Source of the DNA: an uncultured Clostridia bacterium
GTDB lineage: Bacteria > Bacillota > Clostridia > Oscillospirales > Ruminococcaceae
Assembly (NCBI GenBank): GCA_937907305.1
Contig: CALERQ010000035.1
Span: forward strand, 1 to 8,939
Length of the DNA stretch: 8,939 nucleotides
Direction of reading: 5' to 3'
The number at the start of each line of letters is the position of its first letter. The first letter of the stretch is position 1. The notes beneath the pieces were generated by a model. The model was not told the origin of the DNA, did not search any database, and was given only the letters and a program-made list of their open reading frames with translations. The position numbers and the translations under genes were made by a program. Shown in pieces: positions 1 to 6,027 of the stretch.

Positions 1-2
1 AT

Positions 3-758
3 ATTCAGAAGATCCTGGCGATCACCATGCAGGACCTGCAGGACGAAGAGCCGCTGGCCGCGGTGGCAAAGACATTCTTTGACTGGTGCGGCGACTGTGA
101 TACCCTCATAGCATGGAGCGGAAATGACTTTGGCGTGCTGGAAAAGAATCTGGCGCACATAGGGATGAAGATACCGGAGCAGTTGGGCCGCTACGATGTG
201 CAGATGGCCTATGCCTACCGAACCGAGAATAGTATTCGCAATTATGCCCTAAAAACCGCGGTGGAGGCCATGGAGCTGCCGGAACCGGAGGGACAGGAAT
301 ACCATGATGCCTACTGCGATGCCCAGTTTACGGCCGCTATCGGGCGGGCACTGACCGAACGCTACGGTCCCTTGCCGACTGAAGAAGAACTGCAGGCGCT
401 GAAAAACACCCTGGTAAAGCCCAAAAAGCCCAAGCTGCCACTGATGTATAGTGTAAAAAAAGCAATAAGGATGGAGCAGTATGTTGCGTTCCCCTGCCCT
501 ACCTGTGGCTTGCAGCTGCGGCTGCCCTGTTGGTACGCATTGGATGATAAGCATTTTATCGGGCAGGCACGCTGCCTGGAATGCGGCCCTCGATACGCCG
601 AACTGACCTGTGACCATTTTCGGCAGAACCGATGTGACGCACACTTTACCCTGTGGGGAGAAGCCAGCGACTACGCAAAAGATCAAATGAAAAAAGCGGT
701 GGAGTTGGATCACTGCATCAAGCTGTATCCACCGCGGCGTAAAAAGGAAGCAAAGTAA
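3..758 (+). CDS. DEDDh 3'-5' exonuclease with C-terminal Cys/His-rich zinc-ribbon-like tail (5'-truncated)
   Basis: The reading frame is open to the left edge, so the true start and the first catalytic motif (Asp-x-Glu) lie outside the window. Residues are counted from the internal Met at 27. A Trp-Ser-Gly-Asn-Asp stretch (Asp34) matches exonuclease motif II. His93-Asp94 followed by Asp98 matches motif III, HxxxxD, of the DEDDh class. The layout most resembles the ERI-1/KapD branch of DnaQ-like exonucleases, which remove nucleotides from 3' ends of RNA or DNA. After a Lys/Pro-rich linker (about 130-138) comes a separate region with Cys157-x2-Cys160 and Cys183-x2-Cys186, then Cys195-x-His197 and Cys203-x2-His206. 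This pattern fits one or two zinc sites that could bind nucleic acid. The exonuclease assignment is strong. The substrate and the role of the tail are unknown. Confidence 0.8.
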   Translation: MQKILAITMQDLQDEEPLAAVAKTFFDWCGDCDTLIAWSGNDFGVLEKNLAHIGMKIPEQLGRYDVQMAYAYRTENSIRNYALKTAVEAMELPEPEGQEYHDAYCDAQFTAAIGRALTERYGPLPTEEELQALKNTLVKPKKPKLPLMYSVKKAIRMEQYVAFPCPTCGLQLRLPCWYALDDKHFIGQARCLECGPRYAELTCDHFRQNRCDAHFTLWGEASDYAKDQMKKAVELDHCIKLYPPRRKKEAK

Positions 759-764
759 CCGATG

Positions 765-790
765 GAAGCCCTTGCGGGGGCTTCTTTTTT
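765..790 (+). terminator. Rho-independent terminator of the exonuclease gene
   Basis: GAAGCCC at 765-771 pairs perfectly with GGGCTTC at 778-784 across a six-base loop and is followed at once by six Ts. It begins six bases after the exonuclease stop codon and separates that gene from the transporter operon. Confidence 0.88.
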
Positions 791-883
791 ATAAAGTACA
801 CCGTGAAATCATGCGGAAATCGTTCGTAAATGCTGAACGGTATTCCATGTTAACGATTTTTTAACAATTGCGACGAGATGATA

Positions 884-912
884 TTGACAATTTTCTGCCT
901 TATCGTTATTCT
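884..912 (+). promoter_or_regulatory. Sigma-70-type promoter of the yedE operon
   Basis: A perfect TTGACA at 884-889 is followed after 17 bases by TATTCT at 907-912, which matches TATAAT at four of six positions. Transcription would start near 919 and leave a leader of about 54 bases before the ATG at 973. The surrounding 841-915 is AT-rich. Short inverted repeats nearby (821-839; 884-890 with 941-947) could be operator half-sites but are too short to assign. Confidence 0.65.
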
Positions 913-972
913 GTATTATGATGAACGGTTGACTGTGCGTTTGTCAAATCAACACAAAGAGAGGTTTTTACC

Positions 973-2025
973 ATGAAAAAAGTAAACTGGCTGGTCGTGG
1001 CGGCCGGTCTGGTGGTAGGCGCTGCAGCCGTACTGCTGACCGCGCTGGGCAACCCCGGCAACATGGGCTTTTGTATCGCGTGCTTCCTGCGGGATACCTC
1101 CGGCGCCCTGGGCCTGCACTCCGCAGGCATGGTTCAGTACATCCGTCCTGAGATCATCGGCATCGTACTGGGCTCCCTCATCGCTGCTCTTGGCTTTAAG
1201 GAATTCAAAGGCCGCGGCGGCTCCTCCCCTGCCCTGCGTTTTGTACTGGGTATGTTCGTAATGATCGGCGCTTTGATGTTCCTGGGCTGCCCGCTGCGTA
1301 TGATGATCCGCATCGGCGGCGGCGACCTGAATGCCATCGTTGGTCTGGTCGGTTTCGTTGCTGGCATCTTCATCGGCACCCTGTTCCTCAAGAAGGGCTT
1401 TACCATGAAGCGTGCCTATAACCTGGGCACCCTGGAAGGCAGCGTAATGCCTGCTATCGTAGTGGCCCTGCTGATCCTGCTCATCGCTGCTCCCTCCTTC
1501 ATTCACTTCTCCACCGAAGGCCCCGGCAGCAAGCACGCCCCCCTCATCGCTTCCCTGGTCGTTGGCCTGATCGTCGGCGGTCTGGCACAGCGTTCCCGCC
1601 TGTGTACTGTGGGCGGCATCCGCGATGCTATGATGTTCAAAGACTTCAAGCTGCTGTATGGCTTTATCGCTGTTATCATTGCTGTTATCATCGGCAACCT
1701 CATCACCGGCAACTTCAACCTGGGCTTTGAGGGTCAGCCTGTTGCCCACACCGATGGCCTGTGGAACGCCCTGGGCATGGCTCTGGTCGGCTGGGGTTCC
1801 GTCCTGCTGGGCGGCTGCCCGCTGCGTCAGCTGATACTGGCCGGCGAAGGCAGCGCGGATTCCACCATCACCGTACTTGGTATGATGGTAGGCGCCGCTC
1901 TCTGCCACAATTTTGGTCTGGCTTCTTCCGCCAATGGCCCCACCCAGAATGGAATGATCGCTGTTGTCATCGGCTTTGTCGTTGTGGCGATTGTTTCCTT
2001 CCGGAATGTTGCTAAGGAGGCGTAA
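973..2025 (+). CDS. yedE: YeeE/YedE-family membrane transporter, putative selenium/sulfur uptake protein
   Basis: This 350-residue integral membrane protein has about nine or ten hydrophobic segments. It is built as a duplication. Gly-Phe-Cys34-Ile-Ala-Cys37 with a following Arg-Asp recurs as Ser-Arg-Leu-Cys211 with Gly-Gly-Ile-Arg-Asp. Gly-Cys106-Pro-Leu-Arg recurs as Gly-Cys282-Pro-Leu-Arg. Family members such as YeeE carry thiosulfate across the cytoplasmic membrane using conserved cysteines, and the YedE branch is linked to selenium metabolism by gene neighbourhood. The ATG is set by an AAGAGAGG ribosome site at 957-964. It is the first gene of an operon with a TusA-like and a DUF3343 gene, which favours a chain passing the imported chalcogen to a cytosolic thiol carrier. 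Family assignment is strong. Selenium versus sulfur cannot be decided from the window. Confidence 0.9.
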   Translation: MKKVNWLVVAAGLVVGAAAVLLTALGNPGNMGFCIACFLRDTSGALGLHSAGMVQYIRPEIIGIVLGSLIAALGFKEFKGRGGSSPALRFVLGMFVMIGALMFLGCPLRMMIRIGGGDLNAIVGLVGFVAGIFIGTLFLKKGFTMKRAYNLGTLEGSVMPAIVVALLILLIAAPSFIHFSTEGPGSKHAPLIASLVVGLIVGGLAQRSRLCTVGGIRDAMMFKDFKLLYGFIAVIIAVIIGNLITGNFNLGFEGQPVAHTDGLWNALGMALVGWGSVLLGGCPLRQLILAGEGSADSTITVLGMMVGAALCHNFGLASSANGPTQNGMIAVVIGFVVVAIVSFRNVAKEA

Positions 2026-2027
2026 CT

Positions 2028-2231
2028 ATGGTAGATGCAAGAGGACTTGCCTGCCCCATGCCTGTGGTTATGGTGCAGAAAGAAGTCAAGAAGAGTAATC
2101 CCGCCGAGCTGACCGTACTGGTAGATAACCAGTGTGCCGTGGAGAATGTGACCCGCTTTGCCGGGAGCCAAGGCTACAAAGTAGCGGTAAAGGCCGACGG
2201 TGAGGACTTCACCCTGACCCTGACCAAGTGA
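2028..2231 (+). CDS. TusA/SirA-like sulfur (or selenium) carrier protein, YedF N-terminal-domain type
   Basis: This small soluble protein has 67 residues and is a complete TusA/SirA domain. The family hallmark is at the N-terminus: Asp-Ala-Arg-Gly-Leu-Ala-Cys9-Pro-Met-Pro, with Cys9 in the CPxP motif that carries a persulfide in TusA. Selenium-linked YedF proteins have this domain followed by a second, DsrE-like domain; here the gene stops after the first domain, with no leftover coding frame downstream. A strong AAGGAGG at 2014-2020, inside the end of yedE, drives the ATG, and only two bases separate the yedE stop from this start. It probably takes a reduced sulfur or selenium atom from the YedE channel or a partner and passes it on. 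The domain is certain; the cargo is inferred. Confidence 0.88.
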   Translation: MVDARGLACPMPVVMVQKEVKKSNPAELTVLVDNQCAVENVTRFAGSQGYKVAVKADGEDFTLTLTK

Positions 2232-2232
2232 T

Positions 2233-2475
2233 ATGAATTCTTACATTGCAACCTTTCACACGCACTTTTCCGCTCAGTGTACCGCGCGTGCCATGATGAA
2301 AGCCGGGATCGATGCCAAAATGGCGCCGGTTCCACGCTCCCTCAGCACCGACTGCGGCACCTGTGTGCGCTATGAAGCAGCAACCCCGCTGGCTGAACTG
2401 ATGCATACCGATTACGATACCATCTATGCGGTGAGAGGCGGAAGCTACTGTGAACTGCAAAAAAACGAAGAATAA
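2233..2475 (+). CDS. DUF3343 protein, putative Se/S carrier-like
   Basis: This is an 80-residue soluble protein. It matches the DUF3343 pattern: an N-terminal strand with Phe-His-Thr, a helix containing Ala-Met-Met-Lys-Ala-Gly, a Pro-Val-Pro-Arg-Ser-Leu-Ser turn, then Cys41-Gly-Thr-Cys44. DUF3343 proteins recur beside YedE and TusA/YedF genes and have been proposed as sulfur or selenium carriers; the two close cysteines fit thiol or persulfide chemistry. The ATG lies one base after the stop of the upstream gene and has no recognisable Shine-Dalgarno sequence, so translation probably depends on ribosomes finishing that gene. It is the last gene of the operon and is followed by a terminator. 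The biochemical role is not established. Confidence 0.82.
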   Translation: MNSYIATFHTHFSAQCTARAMMKAGIDAKMAPVPRSLSTDCGTCVRYEAATPLAELMHTDYDTIYAVRGGSYCELQKNEE

Positions 2476-2483
2476 AGAAAAGA

Positions 2484-2515
2484 GCTGTCGGTTTTGTGAC
2501 CGGCAGCCCTTTTTT
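2484..2515. terminator. Bidirectional Rho-independent terminator between two convergent genes
   Basis: GCTGTCGGT at 2484-2492 pairs with ACCGGCAGC at 2499-2507 through nine positions, one being a G-U pair, around a six-base loop. A run of six Ts (2510-2515) follows on the plus strand. An A-rich run on the left (2475-2483) gives a weaker T-rich tail on the minus strand. It can end both the yedE operon and the ABC-F gene. Confidence 0.88.
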
Positions 2516-2517
2516 AT

Positions 2518-4434
2518 TCAGCTGTTGCCCATCTCTTCGCTAAGGGTGAGCCAGCGCTCCAGGGTGGAATCCAAAAGCCCCTGCTTTTCTTCTATGAGGG
2601 CACAGAGTTCCTGCAGGCGCTGGTAGTCGTTCTGCACGCTATCCTGCGCCATTTCCGCCTTGATTTGTTCCAGCTCCTCCTCCAGCGTATGGATGAGTGT
2701 TTCGGTTTCGGCGTATTCCTTACGGCGGCGGGCATCCTCCCGGCGCTGCTCCTTGCCGCGGTTATACAGTTTTTTCTGCTCGCTTTCGGTCTTTGGCTGC
2801 GGGGTAGCGGCCTTTTCCAGGCCCTGCTCCGCTTTGGCTTTCAGATAAGCGCCGTAACCACCCTTATACTGGTGCAGAGCCCCCTGCTCTATCGCAAAAA
2901 TGCGGTTTGGCACACGATCCAGCAGGTAGCGGTCATGGGATACGATGATCAGTGTTCCCTCGTACTCCGCAAGGGCCTGCTGCAAAACCTCCTTGGAGGG
3001 CAAATCTAAATGGTTGGTGGGTTCATCCAACACCAGCGCATTACTGCCCGCCAGACAGATGATTGCGAGCTTCAGGCGGGCACGCTCTCCGCCGGAAAGC
3101 TGCCCCACCAGCCGGTGGGCGTCCTCCCCGGTAAGTCCCATGGCCCCCAGGGCTGTACGCAAAGGTGTTTCATATAGACGGGGATAGGCCTTCCACATGG
3201 TGTCCAGTACAGTCAGGGATTGATCCAGATGATCACTTCCCTGATCGTAGTAACTGCGCTTAACGCCCCTCCCCCAGGTGATGCGGCCCTTTATGGGCGG
3301 CTGCGCCGAAAGGAGGGTGCGCAGAAGCGTTGTTTTGCCGCTTCCGTTGGGGCCGATAATGGCCACCTTATCCCCCCGCTGGATATTGAATTCCGCATTG
3401 GAAAGAAGAATGCGTTCCCGCTCTCCGCTGCCTACCGCAATGGTAAGCCCCTCGACATCCAGGACATCTTTGACCGGCTCAGTCTCAAACTCCAGGCGGA
3501 TCTTGGGTGGCTTTAGGCGGCGGTGGGGCTTTTCAATGGGCTCCAGCCGTTCCAGCATCTTCTGCCGGGACTGCGCCATCTTGGTGGTGGAAGCACGCAC
3601 CAAATTGCGGGCCACATAGTCCTCCAGCTTGGCTCGCTCCGCCTGCTGCTGCTCATACAGCTTCTTTTGGCGGGCATCCTGCTCCTCCCGCTGGCGAGTG
3701 TAGGCGGTGTAGTTGCCCTTGTATTCCCACAGGGTAGCATCCTCCAGCTCCCATATTTTATTGCAGAGTTTATCAAGGAAGTAGCGGTCGTGTGAAACTA
3801 CCAGCAGTGCTCCCTTATAGCTGGCCAGGTAATCCTCCAACCAGCTCAGCGTGGCAAAGTCAAGATGGTTGGTCGGTTCATCCAGAATAAGCAAGCTGGG
3901 GGCCTCCAGCAGAAGCTTTGCGATTGCGAGGCGGGTCTGTTCCCCACCGGAGAGCTTATCCACACATTTATCAAAGCCATGTTCCGCAAAGCCCATGCCG
4001 GTCAGCACCGTCTTGATCTTCACCTCAATTTGGTAGCCGTCCCGCGCCAGGAAAGCATCCTCCGTACGCCGGTACTCCTCTGCCAGGGCCGGCGTATTTT
4101 CCTGCGTCATTTGCTCCTGCAGCTCCTTCATACGGCGATCCAGGGCATACACATCAGCAAAGACTGACTGCATCTCCTGCCAAATGGTCCCCTCAAAGGA
4201 AAGCCCGCAGTTCTGCTTTTGATAGCCAATAGAAAGGTTTGTTCCTCTGGCGATCTCTCCTGAACCGTCATCCGGTTCTAATTCCCCACAGATGACCCGC
4301 AGAAGGGTAGTCTTGCCGGTGCCATTGGGGCCCACCAGGCCAATACGGTCGTGATCCTCTATCTTGGCGGTGACGCCGGAAAAAATGACCTCGCTGCCAA
4401 AGCTCTTACTAACATTCTGCAAAGAGATCTGCAC
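2518..4434 (-). CDS. ABC-F family ATP-binding protein (Uup/YdiF-like)
   Basis: The product is 638 residues with two ABC ATPase domains in one chain and no membrane segments. Domain 1 has Walker A GPNGTGKT (35-42), signature LSGGEQ (161-166) and Walker B LLILDEP (181-187). Domain 2 has GPNGSGKT (361-368), LSGGER (446-451) and LVLDEP (467-472). Between them lies a basic helical linker (about 240-310), the P-site tRNA-interaction motif of ABC-F proteins. A Lys/Glu-rich coiled coil fills about 545-625, as in Uup or YdiF. Such proteins bind the ribosomal E site and relieve stalls; some confer antibiotic protection, but the domain layout alone does not show which. I chose the GTG at 4434-4432 because AAAGGGGG sits seven bases upstream and the protein then begins with the usual strand of domain 1. 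A longer frame running to 4662 would cross the promoters and the rlmD start. Confidence 0.93.
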   Translation of the reverse strand: MQISLQNVSKSFGSEVIFSGVTAKIEDHDRIGLVGPNGTGKTTLLRVICGELEPDDGSGEIARGTNLSIGYQKQNCGLSFEGTIWQEMQSVFADVYALDRRMKELQEQMTQENTPALAEEYRRTEDAFLARDGYQIEVKIKTVLTGMGFAEHGFDKCVDKLSGGEQTRLAIAKLLLEAPSLLILDEPTNHLDFATLSWLEDYLASYKGALLVVSHDRYFLDKLCNKIWELEDATLWEYKGNYTAYTRQREEQDARQKKLYEQQQAERAKLEDYVARNLVRASTTKMAQSRQKMLERLEPIEKPHRRLKPPKIRLEFETEPVKDVLDVEGLTIAVGSGERERILLSNAEFNIQRGDKVAIIGPNGSGKTTLLRTLLSAQPPIKGRITWGRGVKRSYYDQGSDHLDQSLTVLDTMWKAYPRLYETPLRTALGAMGLTGEDAHRLVGQLSGGERARLKLAIICLAGSNALVLDEPTNHLDLPSKEVLQQALAEYEGTLIIVSHDRYLLDRVPNRIFAIEQGALHQYKGGYGAYLKAKAEQGLEKAATPQPKTESEQKKLYNRGKEQRREDARRRKEYAETETLIHTLEEELEQIKAEMAQDSVQNDYQRLQELCALIEEKQGLLDSTLERWLTLSEEMGNS

Positions 4435-4441
4435 CGTGATT

Positions 4442-4449
4442 CCCCCTTT
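4442..4449 (-). promoter_or_regulatory. Ribosome binding site fixing the GTG start of the ABC-F gene
   Basis: On the minus strand AAAGGGGG (4449 down to 4442) is seven bases upstream of GTG at 4434. No ATG with a ribosome site lies in this frame between the promoter and the first conserved residues. Confidence 0.75.
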
Positions 4450-4468
4450 CTGCTGTGATAACCATGAT

Positions 4469-4497
4469 ATTATAGCACAGAAGCTGCCGAATGGAAA
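4469..4497 (-). promoter_or_regulatory. Extended -10 promoter of the ABC-F gene
   Basis: Read on the minus strand, TTTCCA (4497-4492) and TATAAT (4474-4469) are separated by 17 bases. TGC directly before TATAAT gives the extended -10 form. The leader before the GTG start is about 30 bases. Confidence 0.72.
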
Positions 4498-4516
4498 GCC
4501 TTTTTGCGCCGGATGG

Positions 4517-4545
4517 TTCCCAAGCAGGCTGCGGGATGGTATAAT
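4517..4545 (+). promoter_or_regulatory. Extended -10 promoter of rlmD
   Basis: TTCCCA at 4517-4522 and a perfect TATAAT at 4540-4545 are separated by 17 bases. TGG precedes TATAAT and makes an extended -10. It faces away from the ABC-F promoter, and the two -35 boxes are 19 bases apart. Confidence 0.75.
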
Positions 4546-4567
4546 AAAAAAAGAACCGGCCACCGAA

Positions 4568-4573
4568 AAGGAG
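4568..4573 (+). promoter_or_regulatory. Ribosome binding site fixing the rlmD start
   Basis: AAGGAG lies six bases before ATG 4580 and downstream of the promoter. Possible starts further left, such as 4364, lie upstream of the promoter and inside the divergent gene. Confidence 0.8.
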
Positions 4574-4579
4574 AACGCC

Positions 4580-5932
4580 ATGTTTAAGAAGAATGACATC
4601 ATCCCACTTACCATAGAATCCATCACCAATGAAGGCAGCGGTATCGGGCACGCCGATGGCATCGCGGTCTTTGTGCCTATGACCGCCGCCGGAGACGAAC
4701 TGAAAGTGCGGATCGTAAAAGTGCAGAAAAGCTACTGCTATGGCATCATCGAAGAGATCATCACCCCTTCCCCGGATCGTGTTCCAGTCGACTGCCCCAG
4801 CTATAAACGCTGCGGCGGGTGCAGTTTGCGTCATATCACCTACGAAGCAGAGCTGCGCGAAAAGCAGCGCTGGGTCCAGGATGCCATGCGGCGCATCGGC
4901 GGCTTTACAATGGAGCCGCTGCCCATTCTGCCTTCCCCCAGCCATGCCCGCTACCGCAATAAGGCACAGTTCCCCTTTGGACAAGGCGATGCAGACAGCT
5001 ATACCGGCTTTTTTGCACCGCGCAGCCATACGGTCATTCCCTGCCGGGATTGCCCACTGCAGCCGGTGGTTTTCAATGAGATCGCCGCATGGGTGTGTCA
5101 TTATGCCGATGCTCATAATCTCACCATCTACGATGAGCAATCCGGGAAAGGCCTGCTGCGGCATCTTTATCTGCGCCAGGCGGCCGCCGATGGCAGCATT
5201 ATGCTCTGTCTTGTCATCAATGGTGATAAAATGCCCCATGCCAAGGACTTCGCCCGGGAAGCACAGCAGCAGTTCCCTGCCATCTCTACCATACTGCTAA
5301 ACCATAACACCCGCCGGGATAATGTGATCCTTGGGCAGCGAGAAACAGTTCTGGCAGGGCCCGGCGCTTTACAGGATGTTCTATGCGGGGTTTCCGTTTC
5401 GCTTTCCCCGCACAGCTTTTATCAGGTGAATCACGATGCCGCAGAACAGCTGTACCGGGAAGCCGCGCGGCTGGCCGCCCTGCAGCCGAATGAAACTCTT
5501 CTCGATCTCTACTGCGGAGCAGGTACCATCGGGCTTTCCATGGTACAGCCGGGACAGAAGCTCATCGGTGTGGAGGTAGTCCCCAGTGCAGTGGAAAATG
5601 CCCGCCAAAACGCTGCACGCGCCGGTGTAACTGATGCGGAATTTCTGTGCGCAGATGCAGGCAAGGCCTCACAGATTTTAGCGGAACGCGGCCTGCGCCC
5701 TGATGTCATTGTGCTGGATCCACCCCGCAAGGGCTGCGATAACGATACCCTGCAAGCGGTAGTGCGTATGGCACCCAGCCGCATCGTCATGGTAAGTTGT
5801 AATCCCGCCACCATGGCACGGGATACCGCTATCCTTCGGGAGATGGGCTACACTCTGCTGTGTTACCGCCCGGTGGATCTTTTCCCCAGGACAGCGCATT
5901 GTGAGACGGTTGGTCTTCTTTCCAAGGAATAA
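4580..5932 (+). CDS. rlmD: 23S rRNA (uracil-5-)-methyltransferase, RlmD/RumA (RlmCD-like) family
   Basis: The product is 450 residues, normal for the family. An N-terminal TRAM RNA-binding domain (about 1-60) contains Asn-Glu-Gly-Ser-Gly-Ile-Gly. Cys72, Cys78, Cys81 and Cys158 form the 4Fe-4S pattern CPxxxxxCGGC...C known in RumA. The C-terminal half is a Rossmann methyltransferase: the SAM loop Leu-Tyr-Cys-Gly-Ala-Gly-Thr (310-316), Asp380-Pro-Pro-Arg-Lys-Gly, nucleophile Cys407 in Ser-Cys-Asn-Pro-Ala-Thr, and Glu442 in His-Cys-Glu-Thr-Val as likely general base. These enzymes place a methyl group on C5 of uridines in 23S rRNA. In E. coli RlmD acts at U1939, whereas in several Gram-positives one RlmCD enzyme modifies U747 and U1939; which applies here cannot be told. 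All catalytic residues are present. It is divergent from the ABC-F gene, with its own promoter and ribosome site. Confidence 0.93.
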   Translation: MFKKNDIIPLTIESITNEGSGIGHADGIAVFVPMTAAGDELKVRIVKVQKSYCYGIIEEIITPSPDRVPVDCPSYKRCGGCSLRHITYEAELREKQRWVQDAMRRIGGFTMEPLPILPSPSHARYRNKAQFPFGQGDADSYTGFFAPRSHTVIPCRDCPLQPVVFNEIAAWVCHYADAHNLTIYDEQSGKGLLRHLYLRQAAADGSIMLCLVINGDKMPHAKDFAREAQQQFPAISTILLNHNTRRDNVILGQRETVLAGPGALQDVLCGVSVSLSPHSFYQVNHDAAEQLYREAARLAALQPNETLLDLYCGAGTIGLSMVQPGQKLIGVEVVPSAVENARQNAARAGVTDAEFLCADAGKASQILAERGLRPDVIVLDPPRKGCDNDTLQAVVRMAPSRIVMVSCNPATMARDTAILREMGYTLLCYRPVDLFPRTAHCETVGLLSKE

Positions 5933-6017
5933 ATCAACTCGAAAAAGTTCGTGTGGAATTCTCATTGGAAAATATGGCTATGTCCGGATTCCAGAAAGGC
6001 GCAACTCATCCGTAAAT

Positions 6018-6024
6018 AAAGGAG
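6018..6024 (+). promoter_or_regulatory. Ribosome binding site before the kinase gene, with ambiguous start
   Basis: AAAGGAG ends three bases before GTG 6028 and fifteen before ATG 6040, so neither spacing is ideal. An overlapping five-codon frame starts at ATG 6026 and its TGA (6041-6043) overlaps ATG 6040. Confidence 0.5.
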
Positions 6025-6027
6025 TAT

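Noticed and set aside
249..713. Open frame of 154 codons antisense to the exonuclease
   Set aside because: It is a shadow of the plus-strand gene, with no ribosome site or recognisable domain.
914..919. TATTAT as the -10 box of the yedE promoter
   Set aside because: It would sit 24 bases from TTGACA, too far for a sigma-70 promoter; TATTCT at 907-912 gives the correct 17-base spacing.
949..1908. Long open frame (319 codons) antisense to yedE
   Set aside because: It lies fully opposite a clear membrane-protein gene, and its product is an odd Gln/Asp/His/Ala-rich sequence, as expected from reading Leu/Val/Gly-rich codons backwards. It has no recognisable domain.
4364..4579. N-terminal extension of RlmD from 4364
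   Set aside because: The frame begins inside the divergent ABC-F gene and before the rlmD promoter; ATG 4580 has AAGGAG at the right distance and starts the TRAM domain correctly.
4435..4662. N-terminal extension of the ABC-F protein from an ATG at 4662
   Set aside because: The extra 76 residues would be encoded across the divergent promoters and the first codons of rlmD, and start upstream of the ABC-F promoter. The GTG at 4434 has a strong ribosome site and gives the standard N-terminus.
4409..5239. Open frame of 276 codons antisense to rlmD and across the divergent promoters
   Set aside because: It covers conserved rlmD domains on the other strand, runs through both promoters, and shows no family motif.
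5940..5951. CGAA/TTCG inverted repeat after rlmD as a terminator
   Set aside because: The four-base arms with a four-base loop have no T-run, so this is not a credible terminator. rlmD has no clear terminator in the 95-base gap.
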